11,485 nt of DNA from Rhodoferax sp. (lineage in GTDB: Bacteria > Pseudomonadota > Gammaproteobacteria > Burkholderiales > Burkholderiaceae_C), in the NCBI GenBank assembly GCA_030683195.1, contig JAUXQA010000307.1, positions 1 through 11,485 of the forward strand. The letters run 5' to 3'. The position numbers were made by a program, and so were the translations under genes. The first letter of the stretch is position 1. Each line of letters starts with the position of its first letter. Under the pieces are notes generated by a model. That model was given only the letters and a program-made list of their open reading frames with translations. It was not told where the DNA came from and made no database searches. Below are positions 6,671-11,485 of the stretch, piece by piece.

Positions 6671-8251
6671 TCAGGCCGCGACAGCTTCCGGTACGGGTGT
6701 CCGGATCAGATGGTCAAAGGCGCTGAGTGCGGCTTTGGCCCCATCTCCAGCCGCAATCACGATCTGCTTGTAAGGCACCGTAGTCGCATCGCCGGCTGCA
6801 AAGACGCCCGGCAGACTGGTGTGGCCCTTGGCGTCCACCACGATTTCGCCGTGCTTGCTGAGTTCCAGAGTGCCCTTGAGCCACTCGGTATTGGGCACCA
6901 GGCCAATTTGGACAAACACGCCTTCGAGTTCCACGTGGTGAACCACGTCCGTGGCCCGGTCCTTGTAGCTCAGGCCGTTGACCCGTTGACCGTCGCCCGT
7001 GATTTCAGTCGTTTGGGCGTTGGTATGGATGGTCACGTTGGACAGGCTCTTGAGTTTGTTGACCAATACGGCGTCAGCCTTGAGCTGGTCTGCAAATTCG
7101 ACCAAGGTGACGTGTTTAACGATGCCTGCCAGGTCAATAGCGGCTTCCACGCCCGAGTTACCACCGCCGATGACAGACACCTTTTTGCCTTTAAACAGCG
7201 GTCCGTCGCAATGCGGGCAGTAAGCCACGCCTTTGTTGCGGTACTGGTCTTCGCCGGGCACATTGACATTGCGCCAGCGCGCGCCGGTAGACAAAATCAC
7301 GGTTCGGGCTTTCAGTGCGCCGCCATTGGCCAACTGGATTTCAATCAAACCACCCGGCTCCGACGCTGGGATCAATTTGTCAGCCCGCTGCAGGTTCATG
7401 ATGTCCACGCCGTACTGCCTGACCTGCGCCTCCAGCGCGGCGGCAAACTTTGGCCCGTCGGTTTCCAGCACGGAGATGTAGTTTTCAATGGCCATGGTGT
7501 CGTTAGTTTGCCCACCAAATCGCTCTGCGGCCACACCGGTGCGGATGCCTTTGCGCGCTGCGTACACAGCAGCGGCTGCACCTGCAGGTCCACCACCCAC
7601 GATGAGCACTTCGTAGGGGTCCTTGGCGGTCATTTTGGCAGCGTCGCGCTGTGCGGCACCTGTGTCGAGCTTGGCCACAATTTCTTCAACCAGCATGCGA
7701 CCGTTGCCAAACAACGCGCCATTCAGGTAAATGCTGGGCACCGCCATGATTTCGCGGGCTTTGATCTCGTCCTGAAAAGCACCGCCTTCTATAACCGTGG
7801 TTTTGATCTTGGGGTTGAAGATTGCCATCAGGCTCAGGGCCTGCACCACGTCCGGGCAGTTGTGGCAGCTGAGGGACATGTAAACTTCGAAGTTGAAGTC
7901 GCCGTCCAGGCCGCGAATGGCCTCAATCACTTCCGGCTCCACCTTGGGTGGGTGGCCGCCAGTCCACAACAAGGCCAGCACCAGCGAGGTGAATTCGTGC
8001 CCGAGGGGCAGGCCGGCAAAGCGCAGGCTGTTGGTGGTGTTGGCACGCTGCAGGGTGAATGAGGGCTTGCGGGCATCAGTGCCGTCGGTGCGCAGGGTGA
8101 TCTTGTCGCTGCGCAGGCTTTGAATGGTTTCCAGCAGATCACGCATCTCGTCTGCTGTGCTGCTGCTGTCCAAAGAAGCCACCAGTTCGATCGGCAGCGT
8201 CACGCGTTCCAGGTAAGCAGCCAGCTGGGATTTGAGTGTTGAGTCGAGCAT
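6671..8251 (-). CDS. ahpF: Alkyl hydroperoxide reductase subunit F
   Basis: AhpF is the NADH-dependent flavoprotein disulfide reductase that recycles the peroxiredoxin AhpC. From ATG 8251 the protein has 526 residues, close to the 521 of E. coli AhpF. It shows the N-terminal thioredoxin-fold domains with redox motif SCHNC (about residue 130), the FAD-binding GGGPAGAAAA (about 220), the NADH-binding GGGNSGVEAA, the thioredoxin-reductase-like redox motif YCPHC, and the C-terminal FAAGDATTVPYKQI. AGGAAG (8262-8257), 5 bases upstream, sets the start. The frame stays open far upstream to 8551, but that stretch runs through the ahpC 3' end and is not homologous to AhpF. It lies downstream of ahpC on the same strand, separated by 163 bases containing a terminator and a repeat copy, so expression probably depends on readthrough or on a second promoter. 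Confidence 0.97.
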   Translation of the reverse strand: MLDSTLKSQLAAYLERVTLPIELVASLDSSSTADEMRDLLETIQSLRSDKITLRTDGTDARKPSFTLQRANTTNSLRFAGLPLGHEFTSLVLALLWTGGHPPKVEPEVIEAIRGLDGDFNFEVYMSLSCHNCPDVVQALSLMAIFNPKIKTTVIEGGAFQDEIKAREIMAVPSIYLNGALFGNGRMLVEEIVAKLDTGAAQRDAAKMTAKDPYEVLIVGGGPAGAAAAVYAARKGIRTGVAAERFGGQTNDTMAIENYISVLETDGPKFAAALEAQVRQYGVDIMNLQRADKLIPASEPGGLIEIQLANGGALKARTVILSTGARWRNVNVPGEDQYRNKGVAYCPHCDGPLFKGKKVSVIGGGNSGVEAAIDLAGIVKHVTLVEFADQLKADAVLVNKLKSLSNVTIHTNAQTTEITGDGQRVNGLSYKDRATDVVHHVELEGVFVQIGLVPNTEWLKGTLELSKHGEIVVDAKGHTSLPGVFAAGDATTVPYKQIVIAAGDGAKAALSAFDHLIRTPVPEAVAA

Positions 8252-8272
8252 GATGGCTTCCTTTTCAATAGT

Positions 8273-8320
8273 TTTGATAGCAGTAGAGGCATTTAATACG
8301 CCGGCTAGAGCCTGATTTTG
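8273..8320 (+). repeat. Dispersed 48-bp repeat, copy in the ahpC-ahpF gap
   Basis: It begins TTTGATAGC, contains the core CGCCGGCTAGAG and ends ATTTTG. It is identical to the copy at 9180-9227 at 36 of 48 positions without any gap, including all of the 12-base core. It lies between the ahpC terminator and the ahpF ribosome binding site. Confidence 0.75.
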
Positions 8321-8323
8321 CTT

Positions 8324-8372
8324 AAAAAAAAGCCGGACGGCAAGGTACAAAGCACCCTGACACGGTCCGGCT
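8324..8372 (-). terminator. Intrinsic terminator between ahpC and ahpF
   Basis: On the minus strand an 8-bp stem AGCCGGAC (8372-8365) / GTCCGGCT (8338-8331) ends in eight consecutive T. The 26-base apical part contains a second small stem, GGTGC/GTACC. This is a convincing Rho-independent terminator placed after ahpC and before ahpF in the shared transcription direction; partial readthrough would give more ahpC than ahpF mRNA. Confidence 0.85.
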
Positions 8373-8394
8373 GGCGAGCGCACCAGGCGCCCGG

Positions 8395-8412
8395 CCGTCT
8401 TGGTAAAGACGG
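8395..8412 (-). other. Hairpin immediately after the ahpC stop
   Basis: CCGTCTT and AAGACGG (8395-8401 and 8406-8412) form a perfect 7-bp stem with a 4-base loop, starting 2 bases past the ahpC stop. There is no T-tract, so it may protect the 3' end of an ahpC-only mRNA rather than terminate transcription. Confidence 0.5.
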
Positions 8413-8414
8413 GC

Positions 8415-8978
8415 TTAGATCTTGCCAACCAGGTCGAGAGACGGGGTGATGGTCTTGGCGCCTTCATTCCACTTCGCAGGGCACACTTGGCCTGGATGAG
8501 CAGCGGTGTACTGGGCAGCCTTGAGCTTACGCAGTGTTTCCTGAACGTCACGGGCGATTTCGTTGGAGTGAACTTCCATGGTCTTGATCACGCCATCGGG
8601 GTTGATCACGAACGTGCCGCGCAAGGCCAAGCCATCTTCATCGATATGCACGTCAAAAGCGCGGGTTAACTTGTGGGTCGGGTCACCGATTAAAGGAAAC
8701 TTGGCCTTGCCAACCGCTGGAGAGGTCTCATGCCAGACTTTGTGCGCAAAGTGGGTGTCGGTGGTGACGATGTAAACCTCGGCACCGGCTTTTTGGAACT
8801 CGGCGTAGTTGTCAGCTGCGTCTTCCACTTCAGTGGGGCAGTTGAAGGTGAACGCTGCAGGCATAAAAATGAACACGTTCCACTTGCCGCGCAGGGTTTC
8901 GTTGTTCACAGTAATGAACTTGCCGTTGTGGAAAGCTTCGTTCTTGAACGGCTGGACTTGGGTGTTGATCAGGGACAT
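8415..8978 (-). CDS. ahpC: Alkyl hydroperoxide reductase subunit C (peroxiredoxin)
   Basis: AhpC is a typical 2-Cys peroxiredoxin that reduces hydrogen peroxide, organic hydroperoxides and peroxynitrite in the cytoplasm. The 187-residue protein has the exact length of E. coli AhpC. It begins MSLINTQVQPFKNEAF; the peroxidatic Cys47 is in FTFNCPTE and the resolving Cys in HPGQVCPAKW; the C-terminus SLDLVGKI matches the E. coli tail as I recall it. The residues around Cys47 read PAAFTFNCPTE rather than the common PADFTFVCPTE, with Ala42 and Asn46 as differences. GGAG 6 bases before the ATG supports the start. A hairpin and a terminator follow the gene, and ahpF is next on the same strand. The AT-rich upstream region holds the likely promoter. 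Confidence 0.97.
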   Translation of the reverse strand: MSLINTQVQPFKNEAFHNGKFITVNNETLRGKWNVFIFMPAAFTFNCPTEVEDAADNYAEFQKAGAEVYIVTTDTHFAHKVWHETSPAVGKAKFPLIGDPTHKLTRAFDVHIDEDGLALRGTFVINPDGVIKTMEVHSNEIARDVQETLRKLKAAQYTAAHPGQVCPAKWNEGAKTITPSLDLVGKI

Positions 8979-9035
8979 TTGAATCTCCGGTAGGTTGATG
9001 GAACTGAGACGCAGTGTTTGTTCTGCGATAAGTAA

Positions 9036-9100
9036 ATTATAGGTAAGAGCTATTGAATTTGTATTTCGTTATTTCTAAGCTATCAATTGAGAAAAGCTAT
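9036..9100 (-). promoter_or_regulatory. ahpC promoter with OxyR-like half-sites
   Basis: On the minus strand a perfect TATAAT lies at 9041-9036, about 60 bases before the ahpC start. The hexamer 17 bases upstream (ATACAA) is a poor -35 box, as expected for an activator-dependent promoter. ATAG-N7-CTAT (9053-9039) overlaps the -10 box. Further upstream ATAG, CAAT and TTAG occur at the 11-base steps of the OxyR recognition pattern (9100-9097, 9089-9086, 9078-9075), but the fourth element does not fit. AGCTAT appears three times on the plus strand (9048, 9078, 9095). OxyR control of ahpC is known in related bacteria; here it is inference. Confidence 0.45.
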
Positions 9101-9179
9101 GGGGCCTCCTCGAATCACCAGCGGTAGCGGCAACGCCTGGGGACTCGTTTCTGTCCGCACCGCCTGAATTTGAACCTTA
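9101..9179. other. GC-richer intergenic stretch without recognised function
   Basis: Between the AT-rich ahpC promoter and the repeat copy downstream of hemP lies a GC-richer segment. It contains a 22-codon open frame on the plus strand (ATG at 9099) that resembles nothing I know. I see no terminator for the tonB-exbB-exbD-hemP transcript here or elsewhere between hemP and ahpC. Confidence 0.3.
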
Positions 9180-9227
9180 TTTGATAGCGTTGTAGGCAAT
9201 TGAATCGCCGGCTAGAGATCTATTTTG
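9180..9227 (+). repeat. Dispersed 48-bp repeat, copy at the 3' end of hemP
   Basis: This copy has the same length and orientation as the one at 8273-8320, with an identical CGCCGGCTAGAG core (9206-9217) and TTTGATAGC start. Its right end overlaps the last codons and the TAG stop of hemP (9220-9222). TTTGATAG (9180-9187) can pair with CTAT and TCAAA further right, giving an imperfect dyad. Confidence 0.75.
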
Positions 9228-9426
9228 TCAAAATTAGCTTTCCAAGCTTGGTTGTTTGCAGGCGGTAGCTCGCGCCGTTGTGTTCGATGACGACCGATTT
9301 TTGGCCTTTGAACAAGTCAGTGCTTTGCAACTTGCTTGAGATGTTGAACGGGTGGCCGGACTTTTCAGACAAGCCGACATGTGCATCGGCTGTACTTGGG
9401 GTGAGCGCAGGGGAGGCAGGCGTCAT
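9220..9426 (-). CDS. hemP: Hemin uptake protein HemP
   Basis: HemP is a very small protein encoded in heme-uptake loci; in several proteobacteria homologues (HemP/HmuP) are needed for or promote expression of the heme receptor. The conserved C-terminal part is clear: ISSKLQSTDLFKGQKSVVIE, then HNGASYRLQTTKLGKLILTK, the family's characteristic ending. The N-terminal 30 residues are Pro/Ser/Ala-rich and poorly conserved. From ATG 9426 the product has 68 residues. A GTG at 9438, immediately after the exbD stop (TGAGTG), would add four residues and allow translational coupling; neither start has a good ribosome binding site. It is the last gene of tonB-exbB-exbD-hemP, and its stop codon lies in a dispersed repeat. 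No heme receptor or ABC transporter gene is in the window. Confidence 0.88.
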   Translation of the reverse strand: MTPASPALTPSTADAHVGLSEKSGHPFNISSKLQSTDLFKGQKSVVIEHNGASYRLQTTKLGKLILTK

Positions 9427-9438
9427 GGCGATAGACAC

Positions 9439-9849
9439 TCAGTTTTTAGGCTCAGTGATGAAGCCAATTTTTTTGACTCCGGCTTGTTGGGCTTCGGCCA
9501 TGGCTTGTGCCACGCGCTCGTAGCGCACTGCTTTGTCGCCGCGAATGTGCAATTGCGGCTGAGGGTCTTTGGCAGCCTCTGCTTTAAGTAGGTCAGGCAA
9601 CAATTCATCGGCCACTTTGCCCTCGTTCCAGTAATAGCTGCCTTGCGCATCGACGCTCAATAGCACGGTTTGTGGCTTGATGTCCTGAGCCTGGTTGGTG
9701 GCGCGCGGCAAATCGATGTTGATGGCGTGTTTCATCACCGGCACGGTGATGATGAAGACGATGAGAAGCACCAGCATCACGTCCACCAGGGGCGTCATGT
9801 TGATTTCGCTCATTACGTCATCGGATTCGTCGAGGGTTCCAAAAGACAT
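9439..9849 (-). CDS. exbD: Biopolymer transport protein ExbD
   Basis: ExbD is the small subunit of the inner-membrane proton-driven ExbB-ExbD motor that energises TonB. The 136-residue protein has the expected topology: a short cytoplasmic N-terminus, one membrane helix (about 20-42) and a periplasmic domain. The helix begins MTPLVDVMLVLLIVFIIT and holds the essential proton-path Asp at residue 23, equivalent to Asp25 of E. coli ExbD. The periplasmic part includes LPRATNQAQDIKPQTVLLSVD and LHIRGDKAVRYERVAQAMAEAQ, both typical. AGGAAAAG overlapping the exbB stop serves as the ribosome binding site, with a 10-base gap between the genes. Its stop abuts the possible GTG start of hemP. Confidence 0.96.
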   Translation of the reverse strand: MSFGTLDESDDVMSEINMTPLVDVMLVLLIVFIITVPVMKHAINIDLPRATNQAQDIKPQTVLLSVDAQGSYYWNEGKVADELLPDLLKAEAAKDPQPQLHIRGDKAVRYERVAQAMAEAQQAGVKKIGFITEPKN

Positions 9850-9859
9850 GATCTTTTCC

Positions 9860-10570
9860 TCAGGCTTTCTTTATGGTCAGAACTTTGCCACTACCGCTGG
9901 TGACGCGGGCGCCGGTGACAAAGTAGGCATGCAGGTCGTGTGCAAAACGGTTGAGCTTGGTGAGGATGGACTTGTTGCCACGCACCAGGGCGTTGTAGCC
10001 CAGCACAGCGGGAATCGCGACCGCCAGGCCCAGGGCCGTCATGATCAACGCCTCGCCAATGGGACCGGCTACCTTGTCGATGGTGGCTTGCCCCGATGCG
10101 CCAATGCCCAAGAGCGCGTGGTAAATGCCCCACACCGTGCCCAGCAAGCCGACAAAGGGTGCCGTGGAGCCCACCGAGGCGAGGATCGCCAGGCCGGCCT
10201 GCAAACGGGCGGTGCTGTCGTCGATCGAGTTGCGCAGGCTGCGGGTGATCCAGTCGCTGGCATCCAGCGTGTCGTGCAATTGCACTTGGGTGTTGCGGTG
10301 GTGGGCGGTGGCCTCGCGCCCGGTCAGGGCTGCCTGGCGAAACGGGTTGCTGTCGCCACCGCCCAAGCGCTCCAGGCCGGTGGCCAGGTCTTCGCTGTGC
10401 CAGAAGTCTTCACTGCGCTTGGCCAGCTTTTTGTACTTCCAGATATCCAGCGCTTTGATGAGGATGACGATCCATGAGGCCAGAGACATGGCCAGCAAGA
10501 GCAGGGCGACGGTTTTGGTGACCCAGTCACCCTGGGTCCAGACATTCACGAGTCCGAGTTGCGATTCCAT
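9860..10570 (-). CDS. exbB: Biopolymer transport protein ExbB
   Basis: ExbB forms the pentameric inner-membrane channel that houses ExbD and drives TonB. The 236-residue product is the usual length. It has three membrane helices: about 18-40 (TVALLLLAMSLASWIVILIK), 126-150 (ASVGSTAPFVGLLGTVWGIY) and 172-195 (GEALIMTALGLAVAIPAVLG). Glu173 and the Thr residues in helices 2 and 3 match the conserved polar positions of the family. GGAG 5 bases before the ATG fixes the start. It follows tonB with a 21-base gap, so tonB, exbB and exbD are almost certainly one transcript. Confidence 0.96.
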   Translation of the reverse strand: MESQLGLVNVWTQGDWVTKTVALLLLAMSLASWIVILIKALDIWKYKKLAKRSEDFWHSEDLATGLERLGGGDSNPFRQAALTGREATAHHRNTQVQLHDTLDASDWITRSLRNSIDDSTARLQAGLAILASVGSTAPFVGLLGTVWGIYHALLGIGASGQATIDKVAGPIGEALIMTALGLAVAIPAVLGYNALVRGNKSILTKLNRFAHDLHAYFVTGARVTSGSGKVLTIKKA

Positions 10571-10591
10571 AAAAACTCCAAAAGTTAAAAA

Positions 10592-11242
10592 TTATTCAAG
10601 AACAAAATTGATGGGCACGTTGAACCACATGCTCTCGGCCACGCCCGCGCGTTTGCCGGGTACGTAGCGCCAGCGCAGCACCGTAGCCAGTGCGGCCTGG
10701 TCCAGCCGCTCGAATCCGCTGGACTGTTTGATCTCCGCTTTTTGCGCTTTGCCATCGACTTCAATGAACACCCGCACCAACACCTTGCCTTGTTCGCCCA
10801 GGCGTTTGCTCAACCCTGGGTAGGCAGGACGGGGGTTTTGCAGATAGTCCGCGTCGCTGGAAGGCAACTCCACCCTGGCCGGAGCCGGGGGCGCTGCCAC
10901 TGCCGGGGCTGCCGCCTGCGGCGCGACCACCACGGCAGGTGCCGCAGCGCCCACGGGGGCATTGGGGGAGGGCATGGGGTCTGCAATGGCCAAAGGCAGG
11001 GGTTCCACGGACTTGATCTGGGTGGGCGTTGCCCGGGTCACAGCCTGTTTGGCGACAGCCGGCTTGGGTGGCGTGGGGCGGGGCGGAATCACCTTGGGCG
11101 CTGCAGGCTCAATGAATTCGACCAGGATTTCAGCCGGCACGATCACGTCAATGGCGCTGCGCATCAAGCCACTTTGCACAGCCCACAGCAGGGCTGCGGG
11201 AAAGAAATCGACGCTGCCGACAATGAGGGCGTTGCGGTTCAT
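10592..11242 (-). CDS. tonB: TonB energy-transducing protein
   Basis: TonB spans the periplasm and passes energy from ExbB-ExbD to outer-membrane receptors. From ATG 11242 the protein has 216 residues: an N-terminal membrane anchor (about 5-27), a Pro/Ala-rich periplasmic spacer with PPRPTPPKP and many Pro-Ala steps (about 45-125), and a C-terminal TonB domain from NPRPAYPGLSKRLGEQGKV (136-154) through WRYVPGKRAG to the end. The frame remains open upstream to 11479, but that part reads as low-complexity His/Pro-rich sequence and overlaps other likely coding sequence; MNRNALIVGS is a plausible TonB start. CAGG lies very close to the ATG, so the ribosome binding site is weak. The anchor has Asp12 and Pro15 and no histidine, unlike E. 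coli TonB with its essential His20. Confidence 0.9.
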   Translation of the reverse strand: MNRNALIVGSVDFFPAALLWAVQSGLMRSAIDVIVPAEILVEFIEPAAPKVIPPRPTPPKPAVAKQAVTRATPTQIKSVEPLPLAIADPMPSPNAPVGAAAPAVVVAPQAAAPAVAAPPAPARVELPSSDADYLQNPRPAYPGLSKRLGEQGKVLVRVFIEVDGKAQKAEIKQSSGFERLDQAALATVLRWRYVPGKRAGVAESMWFNVPINFVLE

Positions 11243-11310
11243 CCTGGAAAAAAAACTAAGAGGCTCTGATAAAAGCATGGTTAAAAAGAAGTTGGCTCGG
11301 GTTGGACAAG

Positions 11311-11391
11311 TCAGTGCGGCTGGCGCAGAACCCACCAGACCCCGCAAATGACCAGTGCGAGGCTGATGATGAGTGGGGTGATGAATTCCAT
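11311..11391 (-). CDS. Possible 26-residue single-helix membrane peptide
   Basis: ATG 11391 opens a 26-codon frame ending at TGA 11313-11311. The peptide starts MEFITPLI, has a hydrophobic stretch with two adjacent Trp, and ends in RQPH, a pattern compatible with one membrane helix and a short basic tail. It lies 26 bases after the stop of the preceding same-strand gene and 68 bases before tonB. No Shine-Dalgarno sequence is visible and I recognise no family, so it could be a chance frame. Confidence 0.35.
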   Translation of the reverse strand: MEFITPLIISLALVICGVWWVLRQPH

Positions 11392-11417
11392 GGCGATGGG
11401 TTGCGTGAGGTGGCTGC

Positions 11418-11485
11418 TCAGGTGTCGGCCCACATGCGCAACAGGTTGTGGTAACAGCCCGTGAGGCCGGTGGTTTCATCGGTTT
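11418..11485 (-). CDS. C-terminal fragment of an unidentified gene, cut by window edge
   Basis: Twenty-one complete codons and a TGA (11420-11418) can be read on the minus strand from the right edge. They encode TDETTGLTGCYHNLLRMWAD plus a final Thr. The composition looks like a natural protein end, and the stop is followed by the possible small membrane peptide. Too little is present to name a family. Reading this as coding also argues against extending tonB upstream, since that longer frame covers the same bases. Confidence 0.45.
   Translation of the reverse strand, partial: TDETTGLTGCYHNLLRMWADT

Noticed and set aside
6710..8062. A 450-codon open frame on the plus strand opposite ahpF
   Set aside because: It is fully antisense to a well-supported ahpF, has a His/Val/Gln-rich translation with no recognisable domain, and reflects codon bias on the other strand.
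8252..8551. An extension of ahpF upstream to 8551, giving 626 residues
   Set aside because: The extension overlaps the ahpC 3' end, a hairpin and a terminator; AhpF homology and the AGGAAG site place the start at 8251.
9099..9167. A 22-codon plus-strand frame between ahpC and hemP
   Set aside because: It has no convincing ribosome binding site and a Gly/Ser-rich product without likeness to any known peptide; a frame this short is expected by chance.
9695..10477. A 260-codon open frame on the plus strand opposite exbD and exbB
   Set aside because: The reverse strand encodes clear ExbB and ExbD with membrane helices and motifs; this frame has low-complexity Gly/Gln/Val content.
11243..11310. 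A Fur box upstream of tonB
   Set aside because: I looked for GATAATGATAATCATTATC-like sequence; only GATAAAA-type fragments occur, with no inverted repeat.
11243..11479. An extension of tonB upstream to 11479, giving 295 residues
   Set aside because: The added part is Cys/His/Pro-rich with no TonB likeness, and would put the membrane anchor about 80 residues in.

Overview
The window looks like chromosomal DNA of a betaproteobacterium, most likely family Comamonadaceae (Rhodoferax/Polaromonas-like). The basis is the surE-pcm-nlpD gene order, an N-terminally extended Pcm, the protein sequences recalled for RlmD, AhpC and TonB, and a short dispersed repeat of a kind I associate with that family. 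The genus assignment is inference from protein resemblance, not a database result. The DNA is almost fully coding. Most genes are housekeeping, envelope or stress genes, and there is no transposase, integrase, phage gene, tRNA, rRNA or CRISPR array.

Layout from left to right. (1) 1-739, minus strand: the N-terminal three quarters of a quinone-oxidoreductase-like dehydrogenase, cut by the window edge. (2) 859-4824, plus strand: surE, pcm and an nlpD-like lipoprotein gene run as a tightly coupled group, with a GTGA overlap and then a start 11 bases past the pcm stop. A strong hairpin follows, then rlmD, a 23S rRNA m5U1939 methyltransferase. rpoS, which often follows nlpD in proteobacteria, is absent here. 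(3) 4817-5967, minus strand: a small lipoprotein of unknown role whose 3' end overlaps the rlmD 3' end, and a Bax-inhibitor-1 family membrane protein with its own terminator. (4) 6151-6558, plus strand: a GlcG/HbpS-family protein that converges on ahpF across a symmetrical terminator. (5) 6671-8978, minus strand: ahpC then ahpF, the alkyl hydroperoxide reductase pair, with a clear intrinsic terminator between them. (6) 9220-11242, minus strand: tonB-exbB-exbD-hemP, the energy-coupling complex of an iron/heme uptake system. (7) 11311-11485, minus strand: a possible 26-residue membrane peptide and the last 21 codons of an unidentified gene.

The right half has a coherent theme of heme/iron import (tonB-exbB-exbD-hemP, possibly the HbpS-like protein) next to peroxide defence (ahpC, ahpF). 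The left half joins protein repair and survival genes (surE, pcm), an envelope amidase-activator-like protein (nlpD) and rRNA modification (rlmD).

The most unusual structure is a 48-base repeat found three times. Two copies are intergenic (8273-8320 and 9180-9227, 36 of 48 positions identical without gaps). The third, in reverse orientation, lies inside the rlmD reading frame (4423-4470), where it supplies exactly 16 codons. Other points worth checking are a TonB without the usual transmembrane histidine, a degenerate M23 active site in the NlpD-like protein, an ahpC promoter with repeated AGCTAT elements and OxyR-like half-sites, and a near-leaderless promoter for surE.
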